The notes: a model not told the origin generated them from the sequence alone. A DNA stretch of 64,000 nt from Conchiformibius sp. (GCA_029984035.1 JASBYJ010000006.1:62001-126000), one strand, 5' to 3'. Positions 8,660-17,384 are shown, counted from the stretch's first letter. Numbers and translations are program-made.

Positions 8660-9622
8660 TTACGGGTTCCCGCTGTCTGACAAGGCATTATCCAATTCGG
8701 AAAAGTCGCAAACCGCAGTCCCCAGTTTGGCCACCACAACGCCTGCGGCGGCATTGGCAATATGCATGGCGTCGGTCAGATTGTAGCCTGCGCCCAAGCA
8801 CAGTCCCATTGCGGCAATGACTGTATCGCCTGCGCCTGATACGTCATAAACTTCTTGGGCGCGCGTGGGCTGATGGTCGGTTTGGTGTTCGCGGTAGAGA
8901 CTCATGCCTTCTTCGCTGCGTGTGAGCAGCAAAGCTTCCAAATCCAAACGGCGGCGCAGATTTTGTGCTTTTTCGGTCAGTTCGGCTTCATGATGCCAAG
9001 CACCTGCTGCTTCTTTGAGTTCGGCGCGGTTGGGCGTGAGCAGGGTGGCGCCGCGGTATTTGTCGTAGTCGCTGCCTTTGGGGTCTATCAGAATGGGTTT
9101 GCCTGCCGCGCGGGCTGCCTGAATCATGTCGGCAACGTTGCTCAGCACGCCTTTGCCGTAGTCTGACAAAATCACGGCATCAAATCGATGCAAAAGATTG
9201 AGATAGGTCCGGTCAATCTGTTTCAGGCTGTCTGAATCGGGAAATTCTTCAAAATCCAAACGGATAAGCTGTTGGTTACGCGCTAATACGCGGAGTTTTA
9301 ATGTGGTTGCGCCATCGGCTTGGTGCAGCAGGTGGGATTGGATGCCGTCTTGCCGCATCAGGTCTTCCAGCATGGCGGCGGCTTCGTCTTCGCCGACCAC
9401 CGACAGCAGGGCGGCCTGTCCGCCCAGTGCGGCAATGTTTCGGGCAACGTTGGCCGCTCCGCCTGCGCGGTGTTCGGTTTTGCCGATTTTGGCAACGGGA
9501 ACCGGCGCTTCGGGCGAAATGCGAGATACATCGCCGAACCAGTAGCGGTCGAGCATGACATCGCCGACAACTAAAATTTTGGTATTTTGAAAATCGGTAT
9601 GTTTGGGGATGCGGTAAGTCAT
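8660..9622 (-). CDS. hldA: D-glycero-beta-D-manno-heptose-7-phosphate kinase
   Basis: This PfkB-family kinase phosphorylates heptose 7-phosphate at C1 in synthesis of the LOS/LPS inner-core heptose. The 320-aa product has KILVVGDVMLDRYWFGDVSRI at the N-terminus, GGAANVARNIAALGG near residue 55 and the PfkB signature DVSGAGDTVIAAMG near 265, with Asp as catalytic base. No C-terminal nucleotidyltransferase domain is present, so this is the stand-alone HldA type rather than the fused HldE. It lies 23 nt after rdgB on the same strand. Confidence 0.92.
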   Translation of the reverse strand: MTYRIPKHTDFQNTKILVVGDVMLDRYWFGDVSRISPEAPVPVAKIGKTEHRAGGAANVARNIAALGGQAALLSVVGEDEAAAMLEDLMRQDGIQSHLLHQADGATTLKLRVLARNQQLIRLDFEEFPDSDSLKQIDRTYLNLLHRFDAVILSDYGKGVLSNVADMIQAARAAGKPILIDPKGSDYDKYRGATLLTPNRAELKEAAGAWHHEAELTEKAQNLRRRLDLEALLLTRSEEGMSLYREHQTDHQPTRAQEVYDVSGAGDTVIAAMGLCLGAGYNLTDAMHIANAAAGVVVAKLGTAVCDFSELDNALSDSGNP

Positions 9623-9645
9623 GGTGCGTTCCGTGATAATGGGTT

Positions 9646-10236
9646 TCAGGCTGCCTGAATTTTTCGCAGTAGTTCTGCATAAGCCAAAGCGCGGTGGCTG
9701 ACGGCGTTTTTTTGTTCGGCGGTGAGTTCAGCGGCGGTCAGTCCGTATTCGGGAAGGAAAAAATGCGGGTCGTAGCCGAAACCGTTGCCGCCGCGCGCTT
9801 CGTTTTGCCATTGTCCGTGCCAGATGCCTTCGGCGATGATTGGCTGAGGGTCTTCGGGATGGCGTACCAATACCAGAGCGCAAACGTAGTAGCAGCTTTT
9901 GTCGTTTCGGCCGGCTAATTCTGTGCAGACTTTGGCATTGTTGGCGGCATCGGATTTGGGCTCTCCGGCAAAGCGTGCGGACAATACGCCGGGTGCGCCG
10001 CCTAATGCTTTGATACAGATGCCGCTGTCGTCCGCCAAAGCGGGCAAGCCGCTGTGACGGCTGGCATGGCGGGCTTTGGCAAGGGCGTTTTCGACAAAGG
10101 TGCAATGAGGCTCGGGACAGTCGGGCACGGCAAATTCGGATTGCGGCAATACTTCGATATGCCGCGCGGCGAACAGTCGGGAGAATTCACGGAGTTTGCC
10201 GGCGTTGTTGCTGGCTAGAACGATGCGTTGGAACAT
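9646..10236 (-). CDS. rdgB: RdgB/HAM1-type dITP/XTP pyrophosphatase
   Basis: This enzyme hydrolyses non-canonical purine NTPs such as dITP and XTP to monophosphates. The open frame extends upstream to 10650, but the start is set at ATG 10236, where the product begins MFQRIVLASNNAGKLREFSR, the standard family start, giving 196 aa. Visible motifs are FVENALAKARHAS, LADDSGI, FGYDPHFF and SHRALAYAELL. The C-terminus (IQAA) is encoded by a DUS that also forms the gap to hldA. Confidence 0.94.
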   Translation of the reverse strand: MFQRIVLASNNAGKLREFSRLFAARHIEVLPQSEFAVPDCPEPHCTFVENALAKARHASRHSGLPALADDSGICIKALGGAPGVLSARFAGEPKSDAANNAKVCTELAGRNDKSCYYVCALVLVRHPEDPQPIIAEGIWHGQWQNEARGGNGFGYDPHFFLPEYGLTAAELTAEQKNAVSHRALAYAELLRKIQAA

Positions 10237-10316
10237 AATTTCGGCTTTAAAACGGGAGAAGGGTAGGTCGGATAAGCGGCATGATACCGCTAAACGGCGT
10301 TTCAGGCTGCCTGAAG

Positions 10317-10538
10317 TTATTTTTGGGTTTGTTTCAGCCATTTTTCGTGCGATACGCGGCGCAAATACAGTGCCAAACAAATGATTTGCCCGAACGCGGC
10401 TGAAAAGGCAAACAAAAAGGCGGCGATGCCGTAGGCTTTGCTTTGGATGGAAAGCAGATAGCTGCCTGCGGCCACGAGTGCGACAAACAGTAAGGAAAAT
10501 AAAAGGGTAAGCAGCAGATAAGTGTGTTTGCGGGTCAT
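10317..10538 (-). CDS. Small two-TM membrane protein
   Basis: A 73-residue protein with two hydrophobic helices, LLLTLLFSLLFVALVAAGSYLL and YGIAAFLFAFSAAFGQIICLALYL, and a basic C-terminal tail (RRVSHEKWLKQTQK). Its ATG overlaps the stop of the transglutaminase gene by 4 nt, which indicates translational coupling. I do not recognise a named family; the overlap is the main evidence that it is real. It may work with the upstream membrane transglutaminase. Confidence 0.7.
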   Translation of the reverse strand: MTRKHTYLLLTLLFSLLFVALVAAGSYLLSIQSKAYGIAAFLFAFSAAFGQIICLALYLRRVSHEKWLKQTQK

Positions 10539-12508
10539 GATGTTTCTTTGTTTCTGTATTTACGGGAGAGTTTTTGGGCTCGCGCAAACCATGCGGCGGC
10601 TTGTTTGCCGTTTGCGCCGTTGCGGTATTGCAGTTTGATAAAGTCTTCAATCAGGGTATCGAGTTCGGGGTTGAGTATGTTGTTGTCCTGCAGAAGCTGC
10701 ATCAATTCTTTGGGACCTAATGCTGCGGCATCGGGGAAATGCCGACCCAGCAGGCTGTGTTTGAGAGCGAGAAAACCGCGTGCCAACGGGTCGCTATTTT
10801 CTTGGCTGCGTATGCGCCGCCACCACAGCCATAAGGGAGCCAAAGCCGGAATGCTGCCCATTGCCAGCAGAATGATGATGCCGAATGTGCCGATATGGCT
10901 CAAACCGAGTTTGCCCAATAGGTTTTGCTGGCGGTCGGCATCGTAATTGACAACCCATTGCTGCCAATAATAGCGGCTTCGGTCGCTCCAGTTTTGCCAG
11001 AAACGGCTGCCTGAAACGAGTTCGCCCAATTCGTTTTCAGGCAGTGCCTCTATGAGGCCGCTGTCGATACGGACGGCGGAAACGGCGGCGGTAGGGTCGA
11101 TACGCAGCCATACCCGTTTTTCAGGCAGCCATATTTCCGCCCAGGCGTGGGCGTCTTTGCCGCGTATTTGCCAAAAGCCGCTTTCGGGATGGTATTCGCC
11201 GCCTTGGTAACCGGTTACTACGCGTGCGGGAATGCCTGCGGCGCGTGCCATCACCACGAAAGCATCGGCATAGTGTTCGCAAAAACCCTGTTTGCTTTCA
11301 AATAGAAACCGGTCGGTAGCATTGTCTTCGAGCAGGGGCGGACGCAAAGTATAGGTGAAGTTTTGATTTTGGAAATAGCGGTAGGCTTGTCGGGCAAAGG
11401 TTTCGGCATCGCCTTGGCTCTGGCGGTATAGCTCTTTTGCAAGCATATGCGTGCGCGGATTGCCGGAAGCGGGCAGGAAGGTGTAGTAGGCAAATTCTGC
11501 TTGGCTCAGACGGTGCGGCAGCTCGTTGCCGAGCGTGCTGTGCAGTTTGAGGCGGCGCAAACCTTTGCGGCTGCCGGTGCGCAGCACTTGTCCTGCGGCA
11601 TATTGGTAGCCGCGCATGGCTTGAGCTTCGGGATAATCCAAAACGGGGATGCGCCCTTTGTCATCTTCCAAAATGATGCTGTAGGGTATGGTACGGGCGG
11701 TGGCGCGGATGGCGGCGCTGTCGGTGAAGTCGTCCGTTGCCTGCCATGACTCGCCGGTGTAATCCCCCATAATCATCACGCGCCAATACAGGTCTTTTTG
11801 CTTGGGCGTGAAATCGGGAGGGAAGGTGGCGGAAAAAACCGGTTGGTTGCTTTGTACCAGATTGCTGATGCTGCCGGGCTTCATGGTATCCGACATACCC
11901 GTGGTGGCTTGGGAAGCCGGTTGCGGTATCCCCCAAAGCGGTGTGGCGCGGCGCGGCGCGGCGACAAACAGCAAGACCATCGGCAGTATGGTCAGCAAAA
12001 AAGCGGTTAGGCTGTATGAAGCAGCCGTTTTTAAGGGCACTTCGTTTAAAACCGCCAAAGTGCATGCCATCAGCATCAGGCAAACCAATACCCATAAGCC
12101 CGTCAGCAGGCTTTGGTCGAACAATACCGCGCCTGCCAGCAAAAACAGCATGACCAATACCAAAACCTGCCAATCGCGGCGGCTGCCGCCTTCGCAGCTT
12201 TTGAGCAATGCCAGCAGGAGCAACAGGGAAATGCCTCCTTGCAGCCCGAAAATGGTGCCTAATCGATAGATTACCAAAGCGGTTGCGGCTCCAAGCATAA
12301 CGGCGGTTTGCGCGAATTTCAGGCTGCGTATGCCCGACAGCAACAGCGCGAAACGTGCAGCCATACATACCGCAAACACGCCCGCCACGCTCAGCGGTAG
12401 ATGTTGCAATAAGGGGGCTGCCACTGCCGACAACGCCAGCAGTGCAAACAGCATGGCTTTGAAATCAGGCTGTGCGTTGAGAAACGCAGGTTGGACAAAT
12501 AGCGGCAT
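10535..12508 (-). CDS. TgpA-like membrane transglutaminase-domain protein (DUF3488)
   Basis: The 657-aa protein has six or so N-terminal transmembrane helices, a periplasmic transglutaminase-like domain and a C-terminal TM followed by a cytoplasmic helical tail (DUF4129-like). The catalytic triad is visible: Cys in KQGFCEHYADAFV, His in GKDAHAWAEIW and Asp in WLRIDPTAAV. TgpA of Pseudomonas is the best-known relative and is essential there. The substrate is unknown. It overlaps the small membrane protein gene downstream. The usual MoxR and DUF58 partners are not adjacent. Confidence 0.87.
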   Translation of the reverse strand: MPLFVQPAFLNAQPDFKAMLFALLALSAVAAPLLQHLPLSVAGVFAVCMAARFALLLSGIRSLKFAQTAVMLGAATALVIYRLGTIFGLQGGISLLLLLALLKSCEGGSRRDWQVLVLVMLFLLAGAVLFDQSLLTGLWVLVCLMLMACTLAVLNEVPLKTAASYSLTAFLLTILPMVLLFVAAPRRATPLWGIPQPASQATTGMSDTMKPGSISNLVQSNQPVFSATFPPDFTPKQKDLYWRVMIMGDYTGESWQATDDFTDSAAIRATARTIPYSIILEDDKGRIPVLDYPEAQAMRGYQYAAGQVLRTGSRKGLRRLKLHSTLGNELPHRLSQAEFAYYTFLPASGNPRTHMLAKELYRQSQGDAETFARQAYRYFQNQNFTYTLRPPLLEDNATDRFLFESKQGFCEHYADAFVVMARAAGIPARVVTGYQGGEYHPESGFWQIRGKDAHAWAEIWLPEKRVWLRIDPTAAVSAVRIDSGLIEALPENELGELVSGSRFWQNWSDRSRYYWQQWVVNYDADRQQNLLGKLGLSHIGTFGIIILLAMGSIPALAPLWLWWRRIRSQENSDPLARGFLALKHSLLGRHFPDAAALGPKELMQLLQDNNILNPELDTLIEDFIKLQYRNGANGKQAAAWFARAQKLSRKYRNKETS

Positions 12509-12573
12509 GACTTGTAGCGGCTTCGGGAATCAGCGAAAGCTTACGGGTTAGGTAACGGGGTTGTCTTTTAAAT

Positions 12574-12614
12574 TTTCAGGCAGCCTGAAACATAATTGTT
12601 CGGGCTGCCTGAAA
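12574..12614 (-). terminator. DUS-pair hairpin after fpr
   Basis: TTTCAGGCAGCCTGAAA and GGGCTGCCTGAAA face each other around an 11-nt loop, 11 nt past the fpr stop (minus strand). Below the stem the minus strand continues TTTAAAAG. This is the same arrangement used as a terminator at other places in the window. Confidence 0.5.
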
Positions 12615-12624
12615 CGTGATGCGC

Positions 12625-13401
12625 TTATTGGTCCACAAAGGCGCGTTCAATCAGATAATCGCCGCGCTCTCCCGTTTTGGGGGATACTTTCAAACCGAAG
12701 CTGTTTAATACGGCGGCGGTATCTTTGTTCATCGCGGTACTGCCGCAAATCATGGCGCGGTCGTCTTGGGGATTGATGGGAGGCAAGCCGATGTCTTCAA
12801 ACAGTTTGCCGCTTTTCATCAGGTCGGTGAGGCGGCCTTGGTGTTCGAACGGCTCGCGCGATACAACGGGATAGTAAATCAGTTTTTCTCTGACCATTTC
12901 GCCCAAGTATTCGTGTTCGGGCAGCTCTTTGGTGAAACGGTCGTAATACGCCAAATCTTTTTTGTAGCGTACGCCGTGTACCAAAATCACTTTTTCGAAT
13001 TGTTCGTAAACTTCGGGGTCTTTGGTTACGCTCAGGAAAGGAGCGATACCCGTGCCGGTGGACAGCAGATAAAGGTGTTTGCCCGGGTTCAGGTCGCCCA
13101 AAACCAGCGTTCCGGTCGGTTTTTTGCTTACCAAAACTTCATCGCCCACTTTTAAGTGTTGCAGGCGTCCCGTGAGCGGGCCGTCAGGCACTTTGATGCT
13201 GAAGAATTCCAAATGTTCTTCCCAGTTCGCAGAAGCGACACTGTATGCACGCATCAAAGGCTTGCCGTCCACCATCAAACCAATCATAACGAACTGCCCG
13301 TTTTCAAAACGCAGGCTTTCGTCACGGGTGCAGGTGAAGGTGAAGTAGGCGTCCGTCCAGTGGTGTACCGACAGAACGGTTTGGGTGTTGAATGCTGCCA
13401 T
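12625..13401 (-). CDS. fpr: Ferredoxin/flavodoxin-NADP+ reductase
   Basis: This FAD enzyme exchanges electrons between NADPH and ferredoxin or flavodoxin. The 258-aa length and the motifs RAYSVASANWEEHLEFFSI (FAD binding), LSTGTGIAPFLSV (NADP pyrophosphate binding) and MICGSTAMNKD fit the bacterial subclass. The C-terminus GERGDYLIERAFVDQ ends with a short tail after the aromatic residue, as is usual for bacterial Fpr. A TATAAT at 13573-13578 (minus) may be its -10. The next upstream gene is a 2Fe-2S ferredoxin, a plausible redox partner. Confidence 0.93.
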   Translation of the reverse strand: MAAFNTQTVLSVHHWTDAYFTFTCTRDESLRFENGQFVMIGLMVDGKPLMRAYSVASANWEEHLEFFSIKVPDGPLTGRLQHLKVGDEVLVSKKPTGTLVLGDLNPGKHLYLLSTGTGIAPFLSVTKDPEVYEQFEKVILVHGVRYKKDLAYYDRFTKELPEHEYLGEMVREKLIYYPVVSREPFEHQGRLTDLMKSGKLFEDIGLPPINPQDDRAMICGSTAMNKDTAAVLNSFGLKVSPKTGERGDYLIERAFVDQ

Positions 13402-13430
13402 AGTATCTTTCTTTCAATGGGTTGGAATGT

Positions 13431-13634
13431 TTTCAGGCTGCCTGAAAACGGTCAATCGGAGAAGGGATGAATTTCGGGTTAGGCGGGAATATACGGTTTC
13501 CGTGCGTTTGAGCGGATGGTTTCAGGCTGCCTGAAACGGTTTCGAGTATTCCTACTAAAATCATGCGGCGCGATTATAACTAAAATAATATTATGATGCA
13601 TTGCGTCATATCCGAAATTTCAGGCTGCCTGAAA
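13431..13634. repeat. Three full palindromic DUS copies
   Basis: The intergenic stretch between fpr and the ferredoxin gene holds three complete TTTCAGGCTGCCTGAAA elements, at 13431-13447, 13520-13536 and 13618-13634. Each is a perfect odd palindrome around the central T. They are representative of the repeat family that occurs across the whole window. Confidence 0.9.
13573..13578 (-). promoter_or_regulatory. Likely fpr -10 box
   Basis: TATAAT on the minus strand in an AT-rich stretch (ATAATATTATTTTAGTTATAAT), about 172 nt before the fpr start. No good -35 hexamer is visible 17 nt upstream, so the call is tentative. Confidence 0.4.
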
Positions 13635-13657
13635 GCTCCGGCATCTGGAAAGCGGCG

Positions 13658-13975
13658 TTATTTGCGGTCTTTTTTCAGGGCGCAGCGGATGTGCAGGCTG
13701 CTTTCTACTTGGCAGCAGCAGGGCAGGATTTCGTCTTCGCCGATGAATGCCATCGGCGGCTCGGGATAGGATACGCTGCCTGAACGCAATTTCAAGCGGC
13801 ATGAGCCGCAATAGCCGCTGCGGCATTGGTATTCGACATGATGGCCGGTGCGTTCCAATGCTTCGAGCAGGGTTTCTTTGTCGCCCAATACGAATGCCAT
13901 GCGGTCGGTGGTAATCAGGCGCGGTTCGGATTTCTCAGGCAGGCGTTCAGGCGGCGGATTCGGTTTTGTTTTCAT
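13658..13975 (-). CDS. 2Fe-2S ferredoxin-like protein (YfaE-type)
   Basis: The start is taken at ATG 13975, giving 105 aa. It has the plant-type 2Fe-2S cluster motif CRSGYCGSC (Cys-x4-Cys-x2-Cys) near residue 50 and a fourth ligand within PCCCQVESSL. Small ferredoxins of this class (YfaE in E. coli) regenerate the diferric-tyrosyl cofactor of class Ia ribonucleotide reductase. An nrdA lies in this window but 34 kb away, so that role is inference. The gene overlaps the 3' end of corC by 29 nt, indicating coupled translation. The segment encoding PPERLPEKSE has a DUS-like core. Confidence 0.85.
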   Translation of the reverse strand: MKTKPNPPPERLPEKSEPRLITTDRMAFVLGDKETLLEALERTGHHVEYQCRSGYCGSCRLKLRSGSVSYPEPPMAFIGEDEILPCCCQVESSLHIRCALKKDRK

Positions 13976-14822
13976 CTTTGCTGCGTATGGCCATGAGTGT
14001 GTGCAGGCGGCGGTTGTCGGCGCGGGCAACGGTAAACTGCAAGCCGCCGATTTGGACTTTTTCGCCGCGCACGGGCAGATGCCCCAATTCTTGAATCACC
14101 AAGCCGCCGATGGTATCGACTTCTTCGTTGGAAAATTCAGTGCCGAAATATTGGTTGATGTCTTCGATTTCGGTGGCGGCGTGGATGCGCCAGCGTTCGT
14201 TGGATACGGCAAAGATGTTGTCGGCATTGTCGTTGTCGTCGAATTCGTCTTCGATGTTGCCGACAATTTGTTCAATCAGGTCTTCGAAAGTTACCAAGCC
14301 TGAAATGCCGCCGTATTCGTCTACGACAATCGCCATATGGTTGCGCTGTGCTTGAAATTCCTGCAGCAGGGTGTGCAGCGATTTGCTTTCGGGAACAAAC
14401 ACGGCGGGACGCAAAATATGCTCCAATTTGAACTGTTCGGGAGTGAGGCTGTGTTTGAGCAGGTCTTTGGCGTGGAGAATGCCGATGATGTTGTCTTTGT
14501 CTTCGGCGATAACGGGAAGGCGCGAGTGGCTGGTATCGACAACGTAGTCGATGATGCGTTCTATGCTGTCGGTGCTTTTTACCACATTCATGCGGGCGCG
14601 GCTTATCATGGCATCGCGAACCTGCATATTTTTGAAATTCAATATGTTTTCTATGCGTTGCAGGGTTTCGCCGTCTATGACCTGATTGTCGCGTGCGTGT
14701 TGCAACAGCTTTAGGATGGCTTCGGCGGTGTCGGGCGCAAGGCTGCCTGAAAAGGATTTGAACAGGCGGTTGAACCAGTTGTCGGAATGGCGGGTCATGG
14801 GTATCGGTGTGGATGGTTGCAA
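13947..14822 (-). CDS. corC: CorC/HlyC-family CBS-domain protein
   Basis: A 291-aa protein with a pair of CBS domains (roughly residues 70-190, for example VRDAMISRARMNVV and MAIVVDEYGGISGLVTFEDLIEQIVG) and a C-terminal CorC_HlyC domain (WRIHAATEIEDINQYFG to RRLHTLMAIRSK). It lacks the N-terminal CNNM membrane domain, as soluble CorC does. CorC is linked to Mg2+/Co2+ efflux. It follows ybeY by 10 nt, an arrangement conserved in many proteobacteria (ybeY-corC-lnt); lnt is not present here. An alternative start is MTRHSDNW, nine residues in. Confidence 0.92.
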   Translation of the reverse strand: MQPSTPIPMTRHSDNWFNRLFKSFSGSLAPDTAEAILKLLQHARDNQVIDGETLQRIENILNFKNMQVRDAMISRARMNVVKSTDSIERIIDYVVDTSHSRLPVIAEDKDNIIGILHAKDLLKHSLTPEQFKLEHILRPAVFVPESKSLHTLLQEFQAQRNHMAIVVDEYGGISGLVTFEDLIEQIVGNIEDEFDDNDNADNIFAVSNERWRIHAATEIEDINQYFGTEFSNEEVDTIGGLVIQELGHLPVRGEKVQIGGLQFTVARADNRRLHTLMAIRSKDENKTESAA

Positions 14823-14832
14823 TGATAGGGTT

Positions 14833-15348
14833 TCAGGCAGCGGATTCGTAGGGATTGGCTATGCCTAATTGAGCCAACAGCTTGGTTTCCAGTGCTTCCA
14901 TTTCTTCCGCTTCTTCATCGTTCATGTGGTCGAAGCCGATGAGATGCAGGGTGCCGTGTATCAGCAGGTGGGCGAAATGGTGTTCCGGCGTTTTGTTTTG
15001 TTCGGCGGCTTCGCGCAGAACGACTTGCGGACAAATCAACAGGTCGCCGCGCAAGGTGCCGTCTGTTTCGGGCAACAGGTTTTCGCCTTCGTTGAGAGCG
15101 AAGCTGAGTACGTTGGTGGCGTAATCTTTGCCGCGGTAATCGCGGTTGTAGCTGCGGGCGGTTTCTTCGTCTAGCAGCAGCAGGGAAATGTCGGCACGGC
15201 GGTAAAAGTTTTTCAGTGCATGCCAAATCCAGCGGTAGCATTGTGCTTCGTCCGGCAGGTTGCCGATGCCGCTTTGATTGTCGTAGTGCAGGGCGAACCG
15301 TTGTTTTTGAACGGCTAAAAAAGGAAAGTATTTGGTTTGTTTTTTCAT
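14833..15348 (-). CDS. ybeY: Endoribonuclease YbeY
   Basis: YbeY is a single-strand endoribonuclease needed for 16S rRNA 3'-end maturation and ribosome quality control. The 171-aa product has the zinc motif H131-GTL-H135-LIGFD-H141 and the upstream NRDYRGKDYATNVLSFAL region. It sits 10 nt before corC, the usual neighbour. The C-terminus (NPYESAA) is encoded partly by a DUS half-site. Confidence 0.95.
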   Translation of the reverse strand: MKKQTKYFPFLAVQKQRFALHYDNQSGIGNLPDEAQCYRWIWHALKNFYRRADISLLLLDEETARSYNRDYRGKDYATNVLSFALNEGENLLPETDGTLRGDLLICPQVVLREAAEQNKTPEHHFAHLLIHGTLHLIGFDHMNDEEAEEMEALETKLLAQLGIANPYESAA

Positions 15349-15430
15349 AGCGGTGCGGATATATGTGGCTTGGGGGCTGCCTGAAACGTATTGGGGGAGG
15401 GATATTTTCAGGCAGCGTATCGTGCGGGTT

Positions 15431-16357
15431 TTATTCTTCGCCCAGAAGCTGTTCGCGCGTCAGCAGGAAGACAAATCCGTCTCCGCCGCTGGTATCCAGC
15501 CAAACAAACGGTAATTCGGGATAGGCGGCTTCCAGAGCTTCGCGGTTGTGTCCGATTTCCACCAAAAGCACGCCTTTGGGATTGAGATGTTTGGCGGCGT
15601 GCAGCAAGATTTGGCGGGTGGCGTCCAAACCGTCTGCACCGCTGCCCAATGCCTGTTCGGGTTCGTGCAGATATTCTTCAGGCAGCTCCTCTACGCTTTC
15701 GGCATCGACATAAGGCGGATTGGAAACGATTAAATCATATGTGTTTTCCAAACCTTCGAATAAGTCGGTGTGAATCAGGTTGATGCGCTCTTCCAAGCCG
15801 TAGTCTTCCACATTGACGGCGGCTACTTCCAAAGCGTCCAAACTGATATCGACTGCGTCTATCTGCGCATCGGGATAATGGTGTGCTATTTGGACAGCCA
15901 AACAGCCGCTGCCGGTGCATAAATCCAGAGCATTGTGAACCAATTCGGGATGTTCTATCCAGGGTGCCAGCGCATCGCCGAGCAATTCGTAGACAAACGA
16001 ACGGGGGACAATCACGCGCTCGTCAACATAAAAATCAAAGTCGCCCTGCCATGCCTGATTGGTAAGATAGGCGGCGGGAATGCGCTCTTCCACGCGGCGG
16101 CGTATCAATGCCAAACAGTTGTCCCGCTCTTCAGGCAGCAATACGGCATCCAGATAAGGTTCCAAAGTGTCCAAAGGCAGGCTTAGGCTGTAGAGCAGCA
16201 GATAAGCGGCTTCGTCATGGGCGTTGTCGCTGCCGTGTCCGAAAAACAGCCCCGCTTCGTTAAAGCGGCTCACGGCAAAGCGCAGCAGGTCGCGCAGGGT
16301 TTTCAGGCAGCCTGAAGCCTGCTCGAAAACATCGGTAGGTTCGCGTTCTGTAAACAT
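15431..16357 (-). CDS. prmB: Ribosomal protein L3 glutamine N5-methyltransferase
   Basis: PrmB methylates a glutamine of ribosomal protein L3. The 308-aa product shows the SAM site ALDLCTGSGCLAVQIAHH and the glutamine-binding NPPYVDAE motif. The N-terminal helical domain and the RVEERIPAAYLTNQAWQGDFDFYVDERVIVPRS region are of PrmB rather than PrmC type. The Asn-Pro-Pro-Tyr motif confirms the N-methyltransferase class. A DUS within codons 16-20 encodes SGCLKT. Confidence 0.93.
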   Translation of the reverse strand: MFTEREPTDVFEQASGCLKTLRDLLRFAVSRFNEAGLFFGHGSDNAHDEAAYLLLYSLSLPLDTLEPYLDAVLLPEERDNCLALIRRRVEERIPAAYLTNQAWQGDFDFYVDERVIVPRSFVYELLGDALAPWIEHPELVHNALDLCTGSGCLAVQIAHHYPDAQIDAVDISLDALEVAAVNVEDYGLEERINLIHTDLFEGLENTYDLIVSNPPYVDAESVEELPEEYLHEPEQALGSGADGLDATRQILLHAAKHLNPKGVLLVEIGHNREALEAAYPELPFVWLDTSGGDGFVFLLTREQLLGEE

Positions 16358-16391
16358 GGGATAATCATCCGCAAAGAATGGAAAACGGATT

Positions 16392-16420
16392 ATAACTTCA
16401 AAAAGTAATTAGGTTATAAT
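16392..16420 (+). promoter_or_regulatory. Likely mip promoter
   Basis: TATAAT at 16415-16420 lies 47 nt before the start of the Mip-like gene. The -35 region (TAACTT area at about 16393) is weak. The site falls in the 110-bp divergent gap between prmB and mip. Confidence 0.5.
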
Positions 16421-16467
16421 CCCGTGCTTTGAAAACAGCCCGTCCAACGGGCAGATAGGAAACACAC

Positions 16468-17256
16468 ATGAAAAAAACAGCGTTGGTTTTAGGCTTGGCA
16501 GCCGCTTTGGGTCTGACTGCGTGCGAGGGCAAACCCGCAGCCGAAGGCGCGGCTTCCGCCGCACAAACTTCTGCTCCTTCCGGTTTGGAAACCGAGGCCA
16601 AACAACTCGGCTATCTGATGGGCTATGAAATGGCAGGACAGTTGGGTTTGTCGGCTTTGAAAGAAGCAGGCGTGGAATACGACGAAAAAGCATTTTTAAA
16701 AGCCATTAACGAGCAGGTTGAAGGTAAGGAATTCAAACTCACTCCCGAACAAACCGAAGCTCTGATGAAATCCGTAAGCCAAAAAATCGAAGCACATCAA
16801 GCGAAAAAAGCCGAAGAAGCGAAAGCCAAAGCAGAAACGGCAAAAGTCGAGGGCGAAAAATTCTTGGCCGAGAATAAAACCAAAGAAGGCGTACAAACTA
16901 CCGCTTACGGTTTGCAATATAAAGTCAATAAAGAAGGCGAAGGCGACAATGCCAAAAAAGGCGATTTGGTTTTGGTGGAATACGAAGGCCGTTTGATTAA
17001 CGGCGAAGTATTCGACAGCAGCGAAAAACACGGCGGCGAACCTTTGCCCGTTCCCGTTGCCGATAATTCGGGCATGATTCCCGGTTTTGTCGAAGCGGTT
17101 AAGCTGATGAAAAAAGGCGGCGAATACACTGTTTACATTCCCGCGAACCTGGCTTACGGCGAAGCAGGCACCCACTCCATACCGGGTAATTCCGTTTTGA
17201 TATTCGATTTGAAAGTGAAAGAAATCGACCGCGACGCGCTTAAAAGCAACAAATAA
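16468..17256 (+). CDS. mip: FKBP-type peptidyl-prolyl isomerase lipoprotein (Mip-like)
   Basis: A 262-aa outer-membrane lipoprotein (MKKTALVLGLAAALGLTAC, lipid Cys19) with an N-terminal dimerisation region (KQLGYLMGYEMAGQLG), a long charged helix (AHQAKKAEEAKAKAETAKVEG) and a C-terminal FKBP domain (GDLVLVEYEGRLINGEVFDSS, IPGFVEAVKLMKKGGEYTVYIPANLAYG). This matches the macrophage infectivity potentiator of Neisseria. It catalyses prolyl isomerisation and chaperones periplasmic or surface proteins. It is monocistronic: promoter upstream, strong terminator downstream. The base composition is less DUS-rich than its neighbours. Confidence 0.93.
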   Translation: MKKTALVLGLAAALGLTACEGKPAAEGAASAAQTSAPSGLETEAKQLGYLMGYEMAGQLGLSALKEAGVEYDEKAFLKAINEQVEGKEFKLTPEQTEALMKSVSQKIEAHQAKKAEEAKAKAETAKVEGEKFLAENKTKEGVQTTAYGLQYKVNKEGEGDNAKKGDLVLVEYEGRLINGEVFDSSEKHGGEPLPVPVADNSGMIPGFVEAVKLMKKGGEYTVYIPANLAYGEAGTHSIPGNSVLIFDLKVKEIDRDALKSNK

Positions 17257-17281
17257 TCAATCGGTTTGTCCAACCATCCAG

Positions 17282-17317
17282 CCTCCTGTGCCGCATCGGC
17301 AGCACAGGAGGTTTTTT
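17282..17317 (+). terminator. Rho-independent terminator of mip
   Basis: A perfect 10-bp stem, CCTCCTGTGC with GCACAGGAGG, around a 10-nt loop, followed by TTTTTT. It lies 26 nt past the mip stop. Unlike most hairpins in the window it is not made from DUS. Confidence 0.9.
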
Positions 17318-17331
17318 CAGGCAGCCTGCAT

Positions 17332-17360
17332 TTGGTTTTTCCTGCAAACAATAATACAAT
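17332..17360 (+). promoter_or_regulatory. Likely aroE-mtgA promoter
   Basis: TTGGTT at 17332-17337 and TACAAT at 17355-17360 with a 17-nt spacer, 24 nt before the aroE start. The spacing and both hexamers are acceptable for sigma-70. Confidence 0.5.
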
Positions 17361-17384
17361 GCGCCCGTTTGATTTTGTTTATCG

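Noticed and set aside
13431..13634. CRISPR-like regularly repeated palindromes
   Set aside because: The 17-bp units are uptake sequences: they are scattered over the whole window inside and outside genes, with no regular spacer length and no cas genes.
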